From Streptomyces netropsis (GTDB lineage: Bacteria; Actinomycetota; Actinomycetes; Streptomycetales; Streptomycetaceae): DNA of 64,000 bases. The stretch spans positions 1 through 64,000 of the forward strand of contig NZ_JACHJG010000002.1 of NCBI RefSeq assembly GCF_014203545.1, given 5' to 3'. The position numbers were made by a program, and so were the translations under genes. Numbering within the stretch: position 1 is the stretch's first letter; every line of letters starts with the position of its first letter. Below, one piece after another: positions 1 through 7,352 of the stretch. A model generated the notes under the pieces. That model saw nothing but the letters and a program-made list of their open reading frames with translations, was not told the DNA's origin and did not search any database.

Positions 1-504
1 CCGGCTCCCGCCACCCCGGCCGGGGGTACGGGTGGCAGCGCAGACCGTGGCATCGTCACCGACGCGAACGGCCGGTTCGGCGCAGACGCCCTCGCGGCCA
101 TGTTCGCCGCCACCCGCACCACCCCACCCACCCCCGGCGGCAACGGCCAGGCCCCGGCCAGCGGCGCGGCGGATGAGAGCAACGTGATCCGCGCGAAGTT
201 CGGCGCGGTCATCGAGCAGACCGGCGGACCCGCCGACCGTCCCGACCCCGTCCCGCAACTCCTGCGCGACGCACACGACGCCGTCCTGGCCGCCGGCGGA
301 CGGATGCACACCGCTGATCTCGCTGACCGCCTCGGCCTGGAGGCCACCGCCCTCGGCACCGAACTCGGGCGCCTCCTGCGCGCCGTCGGAGTCGAACGGC
401 CCGGCAAGGGCACCGTCCGCGCCGGAGCTGGCAGCGAGCCGAAACCCGGTTACCTCGCCGAGACCCTCGCCGAAGCCATCACCCAGTACCGCAACGGACA
501 GTAG
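1..504 (+). CDS. C-terminal part of probable FtsK/TraB-type DNA transfer protein (cut by left edge)
   Basis: The frame is open from base 1 and stops at 502-504, so this is the 3' end of a longer gene. About 167 residues are visible: a Gly/Pro/Thr-rich linker, then from roughly base 250 a compact helical region that looks like a small winged-helix domain, ending in YRNGQ. No ATPase motif lies in the visible part. FtsK/SpoIIIE-type transfer proteins of Streptomyces elements end in a winged helix that binds DNA. The position next to small Spd-like membrane genes and a prim-pol/xis/int module supports this reading, but the identity is inferred from context rather than from a catalytic motif. Confidence 0.5.
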   Translation, partial: PAPATPAGGTGGSADRGIVTDANGRFGADALAAMFAATRTTPPTPGGNGQAPASGAADESNVIRAKFGAVIEQTGGPADRPDPVPQLLRDAHDAVLAAGGRMHTADLADRLGLEATALGTELGRLLRAVGVERPGKGTVRAGAGSEPKPGYLAETLAEAITQYRNGQ

Positions 505-513
505 CCATCAGCC

Positions 514-705
514 GTGTGGGGGAGACCCCCACACGAGCCCACCACGGCGCCTCCCACAGCCTGTGGGCCACCACACGGCCGTGGGGAGGCACTGACCTGC
601 ATGTGAGGGCGTGGGGGTCCCACACAGGAACCCGCCCCAAAGCCCTCTGTAGCCGCCCCCGGGCCGAACCCGGCCGTCTTCCCCGGGCCTGTGGGACCCC
701 CACAC
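514..705. repeat. Inverted-repeat cluster downstream of the transfer gene, possible clt locus
   Basis: Ten bases after the stop of the transfer gene lies a perfect hairpin: GTGTGGGGG at 514-522, a 3-nt loop, CCCCCACAC at 526-534. A related block GTGGGGGTCCCACAC sits at 611-625 and its near-inverse CCTGTGGGACCCCCACAC at 688-705. The core GTGGGGG/CCCCCAC therefore occurs four times in 190 bases. In Streptomyces plasmids the cis-acting transfer locus recognised by the TraB C-terminal winged helix is a set of short repeats next to traB. The first hairpin could instead be a transcription terminator. Assignment to clt is inference. Confidence 0.45.
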
Positions 706-730
706 GCCCCACCACCGAATCTCACGCCCA

Positions 731-893
731 GTGACCGTGAGTCGTCGTCCTCCTGCGCTCCGGACGCCTCCACTTCGGGCCCGGTCTCGCCGCCCTGTTG
801 CTCGGGTTCTGCCTCGCCTCCACCGGCGCTGCCCCGACGGTCAACCGCTTCCTGCTCGCCTGCGCGTCCGCGCTCAGCAAGCTCGGCGCCTGA
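731..893 (+). pseudogene. Frameshifted small Spd-like membrane protein
   Basis: From 741 to the TGA at 891-893 one frame encodes a convincing small membrane protein (VVVLLRSGRLHFGPGL, then LLLGFCLAST and APTVN), but it has no start codon because of a stop at 738. Removing one base near 740 would join it to the GTG at 731, as VTV followed by VVVLLRSG. The sequence resembles the intact 64-residue protein at 16937-17131, which shares LRSG, LLGF, LAST and APT in the same order. Genes of this type lie beside transfer genes on Streptomyces elements. It is either a decayed gene or a one-base sequencing error. No good ribosome binding site is seen upstream. Confidence 0.45.
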
Positions 894-924
894 ACCCCGC
901 ACCACCCAACCGAGGGAGACCCGC

Positions 925-1239
925 ATGCGCCACGAACCCCCGCCCGACGGGCGGTTAGGGCCGATGGCCCCGCACATCCCCACCGACGTCTTCCGCCAGG
1001 CACAAGCCGACGGACGCCCGATCGTCATCGTCCAGACCGCCGACCCTGCCCGCCCGGCGCGGTCCCACCTCGGCCCGGTCCTGATCGGCCTGGCCGTCGC
1101 CTTCGCCGCCATGGGCATGGTCGCCGCTGCCCTGGCCCTCTTCGAGTTCGCGGTGCGAACCGCCGCGGTCATCGGCTCCCTCTCCGGACCGATCACGCTC
1201 GGCCTCGGCCTCAAGCTCTTCAACCCCAAGTCCAAGTAA
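925..1239 (+). CDS. Small membrane protein of the mobile element (Spd-like)
   Basis: This encodes 104 residues from ATG 925, with a GAGGGA ribosome binding site at 912-917. The N-terminal half is polar and Pro-rich (MRHEPPPDGR). The C-terminal half holds a hydrophobic stretch (GPVLIGLAVAFAAMGMVAAA) that forms one or two membrane segments, ending in LKLFNPKSK. No enzymatic motif is visible. Its place after the transfer gene fits the spread (Spd) proteins that help plasmid movement between hyphal compartments, but this is a contextual guess. The open frame extends upstream to 691 without a usable start signal, so the ATG was preferred. Confidence 0.6.
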   Translation: MRHEPPPDGRLGPMAPHIPTDVFRQAQADGRPIVIVQTADPARPARSHLGPVLIGLAVAFAAMGMVAAALALFEFAVRTAAVIGSLSGPITLGLGLKLFNPKSK

Positions 1240-1261
1240 GCGCCTCGAACGGAGAACTGAC

Positions 1262-1423
1262 GTGAGCACCGACTTGGAAGAAGTCGTCACCGTAGAGCTG
1301 GACTGCGGGCACTGGTCCGCGCCCTACTCCCGCGAGATCACCCTCCGCCAGCTCGGAGACCTGCTCCTGATCCTCGACGGCATGGCGGAGGAGACCGCCA
1401 TCGCACAGGAGGGCGCCGCGTGA
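1262..1423 (+). CDS. Small hypothetical protein of the mobile element
   Basis: A 53-residue protein from GTG 1262 (VSTDLEEVVTVELDCGHW), with Gly/Ala-rich purines (AACGGAGAACTGAC) just upstream. It is acidic, with a CGHW segment and a helical C-terminal half (ITLRQLGDLLLILDGMAEE). Its TGA overlaps the GTG of the next gene (GTGA at 1420-1423), so the two are probably translationally coupled. Proteins beginning with a short beta strand followed by LDCGHW are common as small unnamed genes on actinomycete elements. Function unknown. Confidence 0.5.
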   Translation: MSTDLEEVVTVELDCGHWSAPYSREITLRQLGDLLLILDGMAEETAIAQEGAA

Positions 1424-1749
1424 TCCGCCGTACGCTCGCCCGTCACCGTCTCGCGGTCCGCTGCTGGTCCGGCTGGGTCTCCACCAGCCGTAGCGGCCGA
1501 TCCATCGGCCCGCGCCCGATCCTGGCCCTGCACCGGCTGCCCGACCCGCACTGCGCCAACTGCGGCGGCAAGGGCCAAGTGCTGAGCGGCACCCCCTACT
1601 CGGATGAGCCGGACTTCGACGACTGCGACTGCGCCCCGTTCCTGCCTCTCGCCAAGGTCTGGCTCCCGAAGACACCGGGCTGGGCGCGACCGCTCCTCCA
1701 CGCGCGCCGCATGCGGCGCTCCGTCTACTCCGACGAACCGCCGTTCTAA
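1420..1749 (+). CDS. Hypothetical protein with CxxCGGKG zinc-knuckle-like motif
   Basis: A 109-residue protein starting at GTG 1420, overlapping the preceding stop. The basic N-terminus (VIRRTLARHRLAVRCW) is followed by HCANCGGKGQV and, some 15 residues later, DDCDCAPF. Two CxxC/CxC pairs with a GGKG turn resemble half of a DnaJ-type zinc-binding module, so it may bind one zinc ion. The C-terminal half is rich in Trp, Pro and Arg. It lies within the element's run of small co-directional genes upstream of the methyltransferase and prim-pol. Function unknown. Confidence 0.55.
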   Translation: MIRRTLARHRLAVRCWSGWVSTSRSGRSIGPRPILALHRLPDPHCANCGGKGQVLSGTPYSDEPDFDDCDCAPFLPLAKVWLPKTPGWARPLLHARRMRRSVYSDEPPF

Positions 1750-1772
1750 CCCCGATCCCCGAGAGGAAAGCC

Positions 1773-2387
1773 GTGTTCGAGATCCGCGTCATCTGCACCG
1801 AACCCGACGCCCCCGAGATCGCCAAGGCTCTGAACGCCGCCTTCACCACCAGCACCGTGCGCCAGCGCACCCGCGACGGACGACGGGTTCGCCTGTACGT
1901 CACCGCCGACCACCGACCCGACACCACGCCGTCCACCGCGGAAGAGCCGTACGCCGACGCGCCGCCCATCGTGGCGGAGATGGCCGATGTCCTGACCCTG
2001 GCCTTGCGCCTCCACCAGGGCGACCGGTACCGCCCGGCCTCCGATGGATACGCCCCGGTCATCGACCGCGAATACAGGCTCCGGAAGGCGGTGCTGCTCG
2101 ACCGGGTCGCGCTGAGTGAGGGCGAGCCGTGGGCCCCGGAGGTAGGAGCCGACGCCGAGTGGGTTGCCGAGGAAGCGGCGGTGACATTCACCTCCGCTGA
2201 CCACCTCGACGGCTTCGGCGCAGGCCCCATGCCCCCTGAGGTCGCCTACCAGCAGGGCGCATACCGGGAGTACGTCCGCCAGGAATACGCCGCTTGGCGC
2301 CGCCACGGACACGACCGTCTGTGGCACTGCACCTGCGACGAGGTCACCGAGGGCCCGTGCCCGGCGCACCCCAAGCCGGACTTCTAG
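1773..2387 (+). CDS. Hypothetical protein of the mobile element
   Basis: A 204-residue protein from GTG 1773, preceded by a purine-rich site (GAGAGGAAAG at about 1760). The N-terminus (MFEIRVICTEPDAPEIAKAL) looks like a small alpha/beta fold with the pattern strand, helix, strand (RRVRLYVTADHRP), typical of a ferredoxin-like half domain. The C-terminal third is acidic and ends with a Cys/His-rich patch (RLWHCTCDEVTEGPCPAHP) that could bind a metal. No catalytic motif was recognised. It is co-directional with the surrounding element genes and about 90 bases upstream of the methyltransferase. Confidence 0.6.
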   Translation: MFEIRVICTEPDAPEIAKALNAAFTTSTVRQRTRDGRRVRLYVTADHRPDTTPSTAEEPYADAPPIVAEMADVLTLALRLHQGDRYRPASDGYAPVIDREYRLRKAVLLDRVALSEGEPWAPEVGADAEWVAEEAAVTFTSADHLDGFGAGPMPPEVAYQQGAYREYVRQEYAAWRRHGHDRLWHCTCDEVTEGPCPAHPKPDF

Positions 2388-2476
2388 CTGTGCCCGGGGC
2401 GGCCGCCCTCTCGCCAAAGACGTGCGACCGCCCCGGTCCCTACCCCCCGTTCCCGAAGGAACAGGAGAACCCCAGC

Positions 2477-3163
2477 ATGACCCAACACGCCCTCTTACGG
2501 CGATCCCGCCCGCGAGTTCTGGACGCCTGTTGCGGTGCCGGCGGCGCCGCGGTCGGCTATCACCGGGCCGGATTCGATGTTCTCGGTGTCGACATCGCCC
2601 CGCAGCCGAACTACCCCTTCCCCTTCGTGCAGGCCGACGCGGTGGAGTTCGTACGCGAGCACGGCGCGGACTTCGACTTCATCCACTCCTCGTGGCCCTG
2701 CCAGCACCACAGCACGTTGACCAAGGGCACGAACAAGGGCCGGGAGTACCCGGACCTCATCCCCGCCGGCCGGGCCGCGATGGAGTCCACCGGGCGGCCG
2801 TGGGCGATCGAGAACGTCATGCCCGCACCGATCCGCCGCGACGTCGTCCTGTGCGGCGAGATGTTCGGGCTCGGTGTCACCCGGCACCGCAAGTTCGAGA
2901 CGTCCGGCTGGTCGTTCACCCCGCCGGTTCATCTCCCGCACCGGGGCCGTACCCGCGGCTACCGGCACGGCCGGTACTACGACGGCCCGTACTACCCCGT
3001 CTACGGAGACGGCGGCGGCAAGGGCACCGTCCCGGAATGGCAGGCCGCGATGGGCATCGACTGGACGGACGTCCGCAAGGAGATCGCCGAAGCGATCCCC
3101 CCGGCCTATACCCACTGGATCGCCACCCAGTACCTCTCCCACGAGAAGAGGGCCGCCGCATGA
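2477..3163 (+). CDS. DNA cytosine-5 methyltransferase-like protein, solitary
   Basis: A 228-residue protein from ATG 2477, with ACAGGAGA at 2461 as ribosome binding site. It carries the SAM-binding motif DACCGAGG (residues 16-23), the catalytic Pro-Cys-Gln in SSWPCQHH (Cys75) and the ENV motif in AIENVMPAP (Glu112). These are motifs I, IV and VI of C5 cytosine methyltransferases. It is short for the family and lacks an obvious large target-recognition domain. No restriction endonuclease lies beside it, so a role in protecting the element from host restriction is likely. Codon 7 is TTA (2495-2497), making translation dependent on the bldA tRNA. It overlaps the prim-pol gene by ATGA. Confidence 0.75.
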   Translation: MTQHALLRRSRPRVLDACCGAGGAAVGYHRAGFDVLGVDIAPQPNYPFPFVQADAVEFVREHGADFDFIHSSWPCQHHSTLTKGTNKGREYPDLIPAGRAAMESTGRPWAIENVMPAPIRRDVVLCGEMFGLGVTRHRKFETSGWSFTPPVHLPHRGRTRGYRHGRYYDGPYYPVYGDGGGKGTVPEWQAAMGIDWTDVRKEIAEAIPPAYTHWIATQYLSHEKRAAA

Positions 3164-4062
3164 ACACCAGCACCTTCGACTCCCCGTGGCTGGGTGCCCT
3201 GCACGCCGCCGCGAACGGCTGGCCCGTCTTCCCGCTCCGCCCCGGCAGCAAGCGACCCGCCCTGCACGGCGAGAGCCGGTGCCCGCGGACCGGCGCCTGC
3301 GCGGACGGCCACGCCAAGTGGGAGGACCGCGCCACCACCGACCCCGAACAGATCCGCCGGTGCTGGGAAACCGGCCCGTTCAACGCAGGGATCGCCACCG
3401 GCCCCGCCGGACTCGTCGTCGTCGACCTGGACGTACCCAAGAACGACAAGGGCATGAAGGACATGCCGTGCGGCATGACGACCTTCACGGCGCTCTGCGA
3501 GCGCGCCGGACAGCCCGTCCCCACCACCCACACCGTGCGGACCCCCTCCGGCGGGTCGCACCTGTACTTCCGCTCCCCGGAGGGGGCCCGGCTCGGCAAC
3601 ACCGCGGGCACGCTCGGTGCCCTCATCGACACCCGGGCATGGGGCGGATACGTCGTCGCCTCCGGCAGCATCACCCCGCAGGGCGCGTACGAGATCGACG
3701 ACCCCGCCCCCGTCGGACCGCTCCCCGCATGGCTGGCCTCCCTCCTCAACCCCGCCCGCACACCGCAGACCCCGCCCACGGTCCACGTTCCGCGCAACGT
3801 GCCCGCCTACGTCGCAGCCGCGCTGCGCAACGAAGCAGCGGCCGTTGCAGGGGCATGGGAGGGCACCCGGAACCTGACCCTCGTACGGGCCGCCCGCGCC
3901 TTGGGGAGGTTCGTCGCCTCCGGAGACCTCGACCGCGGCACGGTCCAAGACGCTCTTAAGGAGGCGGGGGAGGCGGCCGGGCTGTCCGAGCGCGACTGCA
4001 CGCCGGCCATCGCCAACGCCCTGGACTGGTCCATCACCCACAACCCCGGGCCGACCGCATGA
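3160..4062 (+). CDS. Bifunctional DNA primase/polymerase (prim-pol) replication protein
   Basis: A 300-residue protein starting at ATG 3160, inside the ATGA overlap with the methyltransferase. The N-terminal two-thirds is an archaeo-eukaryotic prim-pol domain: WPVFPLRPGSKRP near residue 21, the metal-binding VVVDLDVP with Asp89 and Asp91, and SGGSHLYF with His134. The C-terminal part is helical. Together with the DUF3631-type helicase downstream it would prime and replicate the excised element, as in the RepPP class of AICEs. The iterons at 5547-5751 are the likely site of action. The gene is intact. Confidence 0.85.
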   Translation: MNTSTFDSPWLGALHAAANGWPVFPLRPGSKRPALHGESRCPRTGACADGHAKWEDRATTDPEQIRRCWETGPFNAGIATGPAGLVVVDLDVPKNDKGMKDMPCGMTTFTALCERAGQPVPTTHTVRTPSGGSHLYFRSPEGARLGNTAGTLGALIDTRAWGGYVVASGSITPQGAYEIDDPAPVGPLPAWLASLLNPARTPQTPPTVHVPRNVPAYVAAALRNEAAAVAGAWEGTRNLTLVRAARALGRFVASGDLDRGTVQDALKEAGEAAGLSERDCTPAIANALDWSITHNPGPTA

Positions 4063-4421
4063 CCGCCCCCGCCCGTCCCCCCCTTAAGAGCCCCACACCC
4101 CCCACCGACCACCCCAGCCCCGCCAAACAGAGTTCGGCCCCCGACGGGAGTGGGGCGCCGAAGGTCGCCGCCCGACAGGGCGCCCTTTCAGCTCTTCGCC
4201 CTGACCCGCTGACGGTCACGGTGACTGGCATCCGACCGGGCTTACACGTCCGCGACATGCTCGAACGCGTGCCCATCGCGGACTGGCTCTGTGCTTGCGG
4301 ACATCACGAACGCGCCCGTGGCCGTGCCGCAGTCGCTGATCTGGCCGCCCGCGCCCGAGTAGGCGACTGTCCCCACCGCCTCGCGACCACCACCGCACCC
4401 CATCGGAGGGCCGCCGCGTGA
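4059..4421 (+). CDS. Small hypothetical protein with CxCGHH motif
   Basis: A 120-residue protein from ATG 4059, overlapping the prim-pol stop, and itself overlapping the next gene by GTGA at 4418. The first 45 residues are Pro/Ser-rich and probably disordered. The C-terminal half contains WLCACGHHERARG and, about 15 residues later, GDCPH, a possible zinc site. The tight coupling between prim-pol and helicase suggests an accessory role in replication, but there is no recognised family and no function can be assigned. Confidence 0.55.
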   Translation: MTAPARPPLKSPTPPTDHPSPAKQSSAPDGSGAPKVAARQGALSALRPDPLTVTVTGIRPGLHVRDMLERVPIADWLCACGHHERARGRAAVADLAARARVGDCPHRLATTTAPHRRAAA

Positions 4422-5666
4422 CCACACCCGACAAGCCCGGCGCACCCGACATCGACGGGGCCGCGCTGCTCGATGAGATCGAGAAGTTCCACCGCCGCTT
4501 CAACGTCTTCCCTCTCGAAGCGGCCTACGTCGCCGTAGTCCTGTGGGACGCGCACGCACACCTGCTGGACTGCTTCGACTCCACCCCCCCGGCTCGCCTT
4601 CCTCTCCCCGGAACCGGGCAGCGGCAAGAGCCGGGCCCTGGAGATCGTCGAAACCCTCGTCCCCTACCCCATGGTGGCCGTCAACGCCTCCGCCGCCGCC
4701 CTGTTCCGGGCCGTGTCCCGCACGGACGGACGCCCCACGATCCTCTTCGACGAGATCGACACCGTCTTCGGCCCCAAGGCCGGGGACAACGAAGAACTAC
4801 GTGGCTTCCTCAACGCCGGCCACCGCCGCTCCGGCGTCACCTACCGGTGCGTCGGCGACGGCTCCAACCAGACAGTCCAGGCATTCCCCTCCTACTGTGC
4901 TGTCGCCATGGCCGGACTGGGGTCCTTGCCGGACACGATCCTGACCCGCTCCGTGATCATCCGCATGCGCCGCCGGGCCCGGAACGAGAAGGTTGAACCG
5001 TTCCGCCAGCGGATCCACGAGAAGCAAGGCCACGCCCTACGCGACCGACTCGCCCGCTGGGCAGACGCCGCCCGCCCGTTCGTCGAGGACACGTGGCCGA
5101 CCATGCCGGAGGGCGTCACCGACCGGCCCGCCGACGTATGGGAGCCACTGCTCGCCGTCGCCGACGCCGCGGGTGGCGCATGGCCTGTACGGGCCCGCGC
5201 CGCGTGCCTCGAACTGGTCACCGCAGCATCCGAGGACGACAAAGCCTCCCTCGGAATCCGGCTGCTCACCGATCTCCGCGACGTCGTCTTCTGCGGCGCT
5301 GACCGGATGCCGACGGCCGTCATCCTCGAATGCCTCAACGGCATGGACGACGCCCCGTGGGGCGACTACAACGGCAAACCGCTGACCTCCCGGGGCCTGT
5401 CCCGAATGCTCAGCCTCTATGTCACCGAGGCCAACAAACCGATCAAGCCGCGCCCGATCCGCACAGCAGCCGGCGTCCCCCGGGGCTACTACGCCGAGGA
5501 CCTCACCGACGCGTGGGCCCGGTACTGCCCACCACCCCCTGAGAAGTCCGCTACATCCGCTACACCCGCTACACCCCAGGTCACGCACGGTGCAGATGTA
5601 GCGGATGAGCTTCCCGGCATCCGCTACATCCCTGCCGAAGCCGCTACCGCCGCCCGCACCGCGTAG
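4418..5666 (+). pseudogene. DUF3631-type replication helicase/ATPase, frameshifted
   Basis: The GTG start at 4418 gives VTTPDKPGAPDIDGA through LLDCFDST. The frame then breaks at a run of seven C (4584-4590). One base fewer would restore a continuous reading of about 415 residues: STPRLAFLSPEPGSGKS with a Walker A motif encoded around 4608-4631, ILFDEIDTVFG as Walker B, then ARGLLS-like helical regions to the stop at 5664-5666. As sequenced, the Walker A part is out of frame. It could be a sequencing error, a real inactivating insertion or slippage at the C run. The product would be the helicase partner of the prim-pol. Its 3' end overlaps the iterons. Confidence 0.75.
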
Positions 5667-5751
5667 CACTCCCTATCCACTACACCCCACGCATCCGCTA
5701 CACAAACAGGCCCCTGACCTGCTCTGTAGCGGATGTAGCGGATGTAGCGGA
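5547..5751. repeat. 9-bp iterons, probable replication origin of the element
   Basis: The 9-mer TCCGCTACA recurs in both orientations. Direct copies lie at 5547-5555 and 5556-5564, with a variant CCCGCTACA at 5565-5573, all in tandem. An inverted copy is at 5597-5605, direct copies at 5620-5628 and 5694-5702, and a variant TCCACTACA at 5676-5684. Three tandem inverted copies are at 5725-5733, 5734-5742 and 5743-5751. The array is thus bounded by a triplet in each orientation. The left part encodes the Ser-Ala-Thr-rich tail of the helicase. Placement beside prim-pol and helicase argues for an iteron-type origin. Confidence 0.7.
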
Positions 5752-5809
5752 CTTGGGAGAAGAGTGCCTGGCCCCCAACCCCAGCGTAACGAGGGAGAGA
5801 TACAGCCAC

Positions 5810-6025
5810 ATGGACACGGCCCCTGCCGCCTCCACGATTCCCTGCCGCCTTCACTGCGTCGAAGCCGCCGCCTTGCTCCTCGGGGTGAAGCGGTCCACCG
5901 CCTACGAGGAAATCCGCCTCGGGCGACTCCGCACTGTTCGTATCGGCCGGCGTCGACTTGTACCGACCGAGTACATCGACGAGTACGTCGCACTCCTCAA
6001 GAACGAGGCTGAAGCGGCTGTCTGA
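5810..6025 (+). CDS. xis: Excisionase (MerR-like helix-turn-helix)
   Basis: A 71-residue protein from ATG 5810 with a GAGGGAGAGA ribosome binding site at 5791. It contains CVEAAALLLGVKRSTAYEEI, a helix-turn-helix, followed by LRTVRIGRRRLVPTEYIDEY, the wing typical of the DNA-binding excisionase family. It binds the attachment site and drives integrase toward excision. It lies directly upstream of the integrase gene with a strong hairpin between them. An upstream GTG at 5753 is in frame but would fall at the iteron edge and has no ribosome binding site. Confidence 0.85.
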   Translation: MDTAPAASTIPCRLHCVEAAALLLGVKRSTAYEEIRLGRLRTVRIGRRRLVPTEYIDEYVALLKNEAEAAV

Positions 6026-6044
6026 CCGGATAACTCGCAGCACC

Positions 6045-6073
6045 GCGGGGCCACACGCTAGGTGTGGCCCCGC
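6045..6073. terminator. Perfect 12-bp hairpin between xis and int
   Basis: GCGGGGCCACAC at 6045-6056, a 5-base loop GCTAG, and GTGTGGCCCCGC at 6062-6073 form a perfect stem. It begins 20 bases after the xis stop and ends 20 bases before the int start, so it could terminate or attenuate xis transcription and lower integrase expression. There is no T-run after it. A role as a protein-binding site for Xis is also possible. Confidence 0.55.
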
Positions 6074-6093
6074 TCCTCATGGAAAGGCATCGC

Positions 6094-7266
6094 ATGACCG
6101 AGGTTCCTGAGCGGACCCGTAGAGCCGGCAACGGGGAAGACTCGATCTATTGGGACAAGTCCAAGAACCGCTATGTGGGCGCTATATCGCTCGGCTACAC
6201 CGCGGCTGGTAAACGTAGCCGCGCCAAGGTCTCCGGCAAGACCAAGACGGAAGTGCGCCGCAAGCTCAAGGACCTCAAAAAGGATCTGGAAGCGGACGTT
6301 AAGCCCTCCGCCAACTACACCGTCGAGCAGGCGGTAGAGGCATGGTTCACCAACGGGCTGAAGGGACGGGAAGAGCGCAGTATCAAGACCTATCGGAGTC
6401 TCTCGCGCAACCACCTCATACCGGATCTGGGCAAAGCCAAGTTACGTGGACTGGAGGTGGAGGACCTGGACGAGTGGCTGGAAGCCCAGGCCGAGGTTCT
6501 CGCCGACCAGTCGCTGAAAATGCTGCTCTCGATCCTGCGCCGCTCGATCCGCCATGCCCAGCGCAGAAAGAAGGTGCTCCGAAACGTTGCCGAACTTGTC
6601 GAACTACCCAAGGGACGGCCAGGGCGTCCGAGTAAGTCGCTGAGCCTGGAACAGGCGGAGGCAGTCCTTCGCGCCAGGGAAGGGACCTGGATCCACGCCT
6701 ACGTTGTCCTGGCGCTCCTCGTCGGCGTGCGGACGGAAGAGGAGAGGCCTCTGATGTGGAGGCACGTGCACTTCGCCGGACTGGACGGAGTACCGCCGCA
6801 CGTCGATGTGTGGCGCTCCGTCCGCCGGCACGGTGACACAAAGACGAGGAAGAGCCGCCGGTCACTCCGCATGCCGCACCGGGCCGCCTCTGTGATGAAG
6901 GCGTACAAGCGGCAGCAGATGCAAGAACACGAAGGGCCCTGGAGCGAGGAAAGCCTGGTCTTCCCGAACGAGACCGGCGAGCAGCGCGACGCCATCAACG
7001 TCCTTCGGCACTTCAGGGAACTGCTGACGGACGCGGGGTTCGAGAAGCCGAATGACTGGACCACGCGGGAGCTACGGACAAGCCTGGTATCCATCCTGTC
7101 GGACCACGGCACCCCGATCGAGGCCATCGCCCGCGTCGTGGGACACAGTGGCAGCAGCACTACAGAGCGGGTCTATCGCAAGCAGCTACGTCCGGTGATC
7201 ACAGAGGGTGCAGAGGTGATGGACGAGATCTTCGGAGGGGCTGAGGACGCTGCGGGCGCTCCGTAG
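6094..7266 (+). CDS. int: Tyrosine site-specific recombinase (AICE integrase)
   Basis: A 390-residue protein from ATG 6094, with ribosome binding site GGAAAGG at about 6081. An N-terminal strand-rich arm-binding region is followed by a SAM-like core-binding domain (about 75-170) and the catalytic domain. Catalytic residues are Arg213 (LLVGVRTEEERPL), the Arg325-x-x-Arg328 box (TTRELRTS), His351 (VVGHSGSS) and Tyr361 (ERVYRKQLRP). Box II has Arg where many relatives have His. It integrates and, with Xis, excises the element. Codon 117 is TTA (6442-6444), so integration may depend on the bldA tRNA. Confidence 0.92.
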   Translation: MTEVPERTRRAGNGEDSIYWDKSKNRYVGAISLGYTAAGKRSRAKVSGKTKTEVRRKLKDLKKDLEADVKPSANYTVEQAVEAWFTNGLKGREERSIKTYRSLSRNHLIPDLGKAKLRGLEVEDLDEWLEAQAEVLADQSLKMLLSILRRSIRHAQRRKKVLRNVAELVELPKGRPGRPSKSLSLEQAEAVLRAREGTWIHAYVVLALLVGVRTEEERPLMWRHVHFAGLDGVPPHVDVWRSVRRHGDTKTRKSRRSLRMPHRAASVMKAYKRQQMQEHEGPWSEESLVFPNETGEQRDAINVLRHFRELLTDAGFEKPNDWTTRELRTSLVSILSDHGTPIEAIARVVGHSGSSTTERVYRKQLRPVITEGAEVMDEIFGGAEDAAGAP

Positions 7267-7280
7267 CGCCAGTACCTCTG

Positions 7281-7300
7281 TGGCTCCCCGTTTGGCTCCC
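7281..7300. repeat. Direct repeat TGGCTCCC next to int, possible arm-type site
   Basis: TGGCTCCC occurs at 7281-7288 and again at 7293-7300, 12 bases apart, just after the int stop. Arm-type integrase sites usually lie in this position beside attP. No tRNA 3' end (T-loop consensus or CCA stem) is recognisable between 7267 and 7385 on either strand, so the attachment core itself cannot be placed. Confidence 0.3.
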
Positions 7301-7352
7301 TGCGCTCCGGCACGATGCTGCGTCCAGCCCTGTGACGTGCGCTGATGGCTAG

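Noticed and set aside
5547-5751. Repeat array as a possible CRISPR
   Set aside because: Repeats are only 9 bases, occur in both orientations and are not separated by regular spacers.
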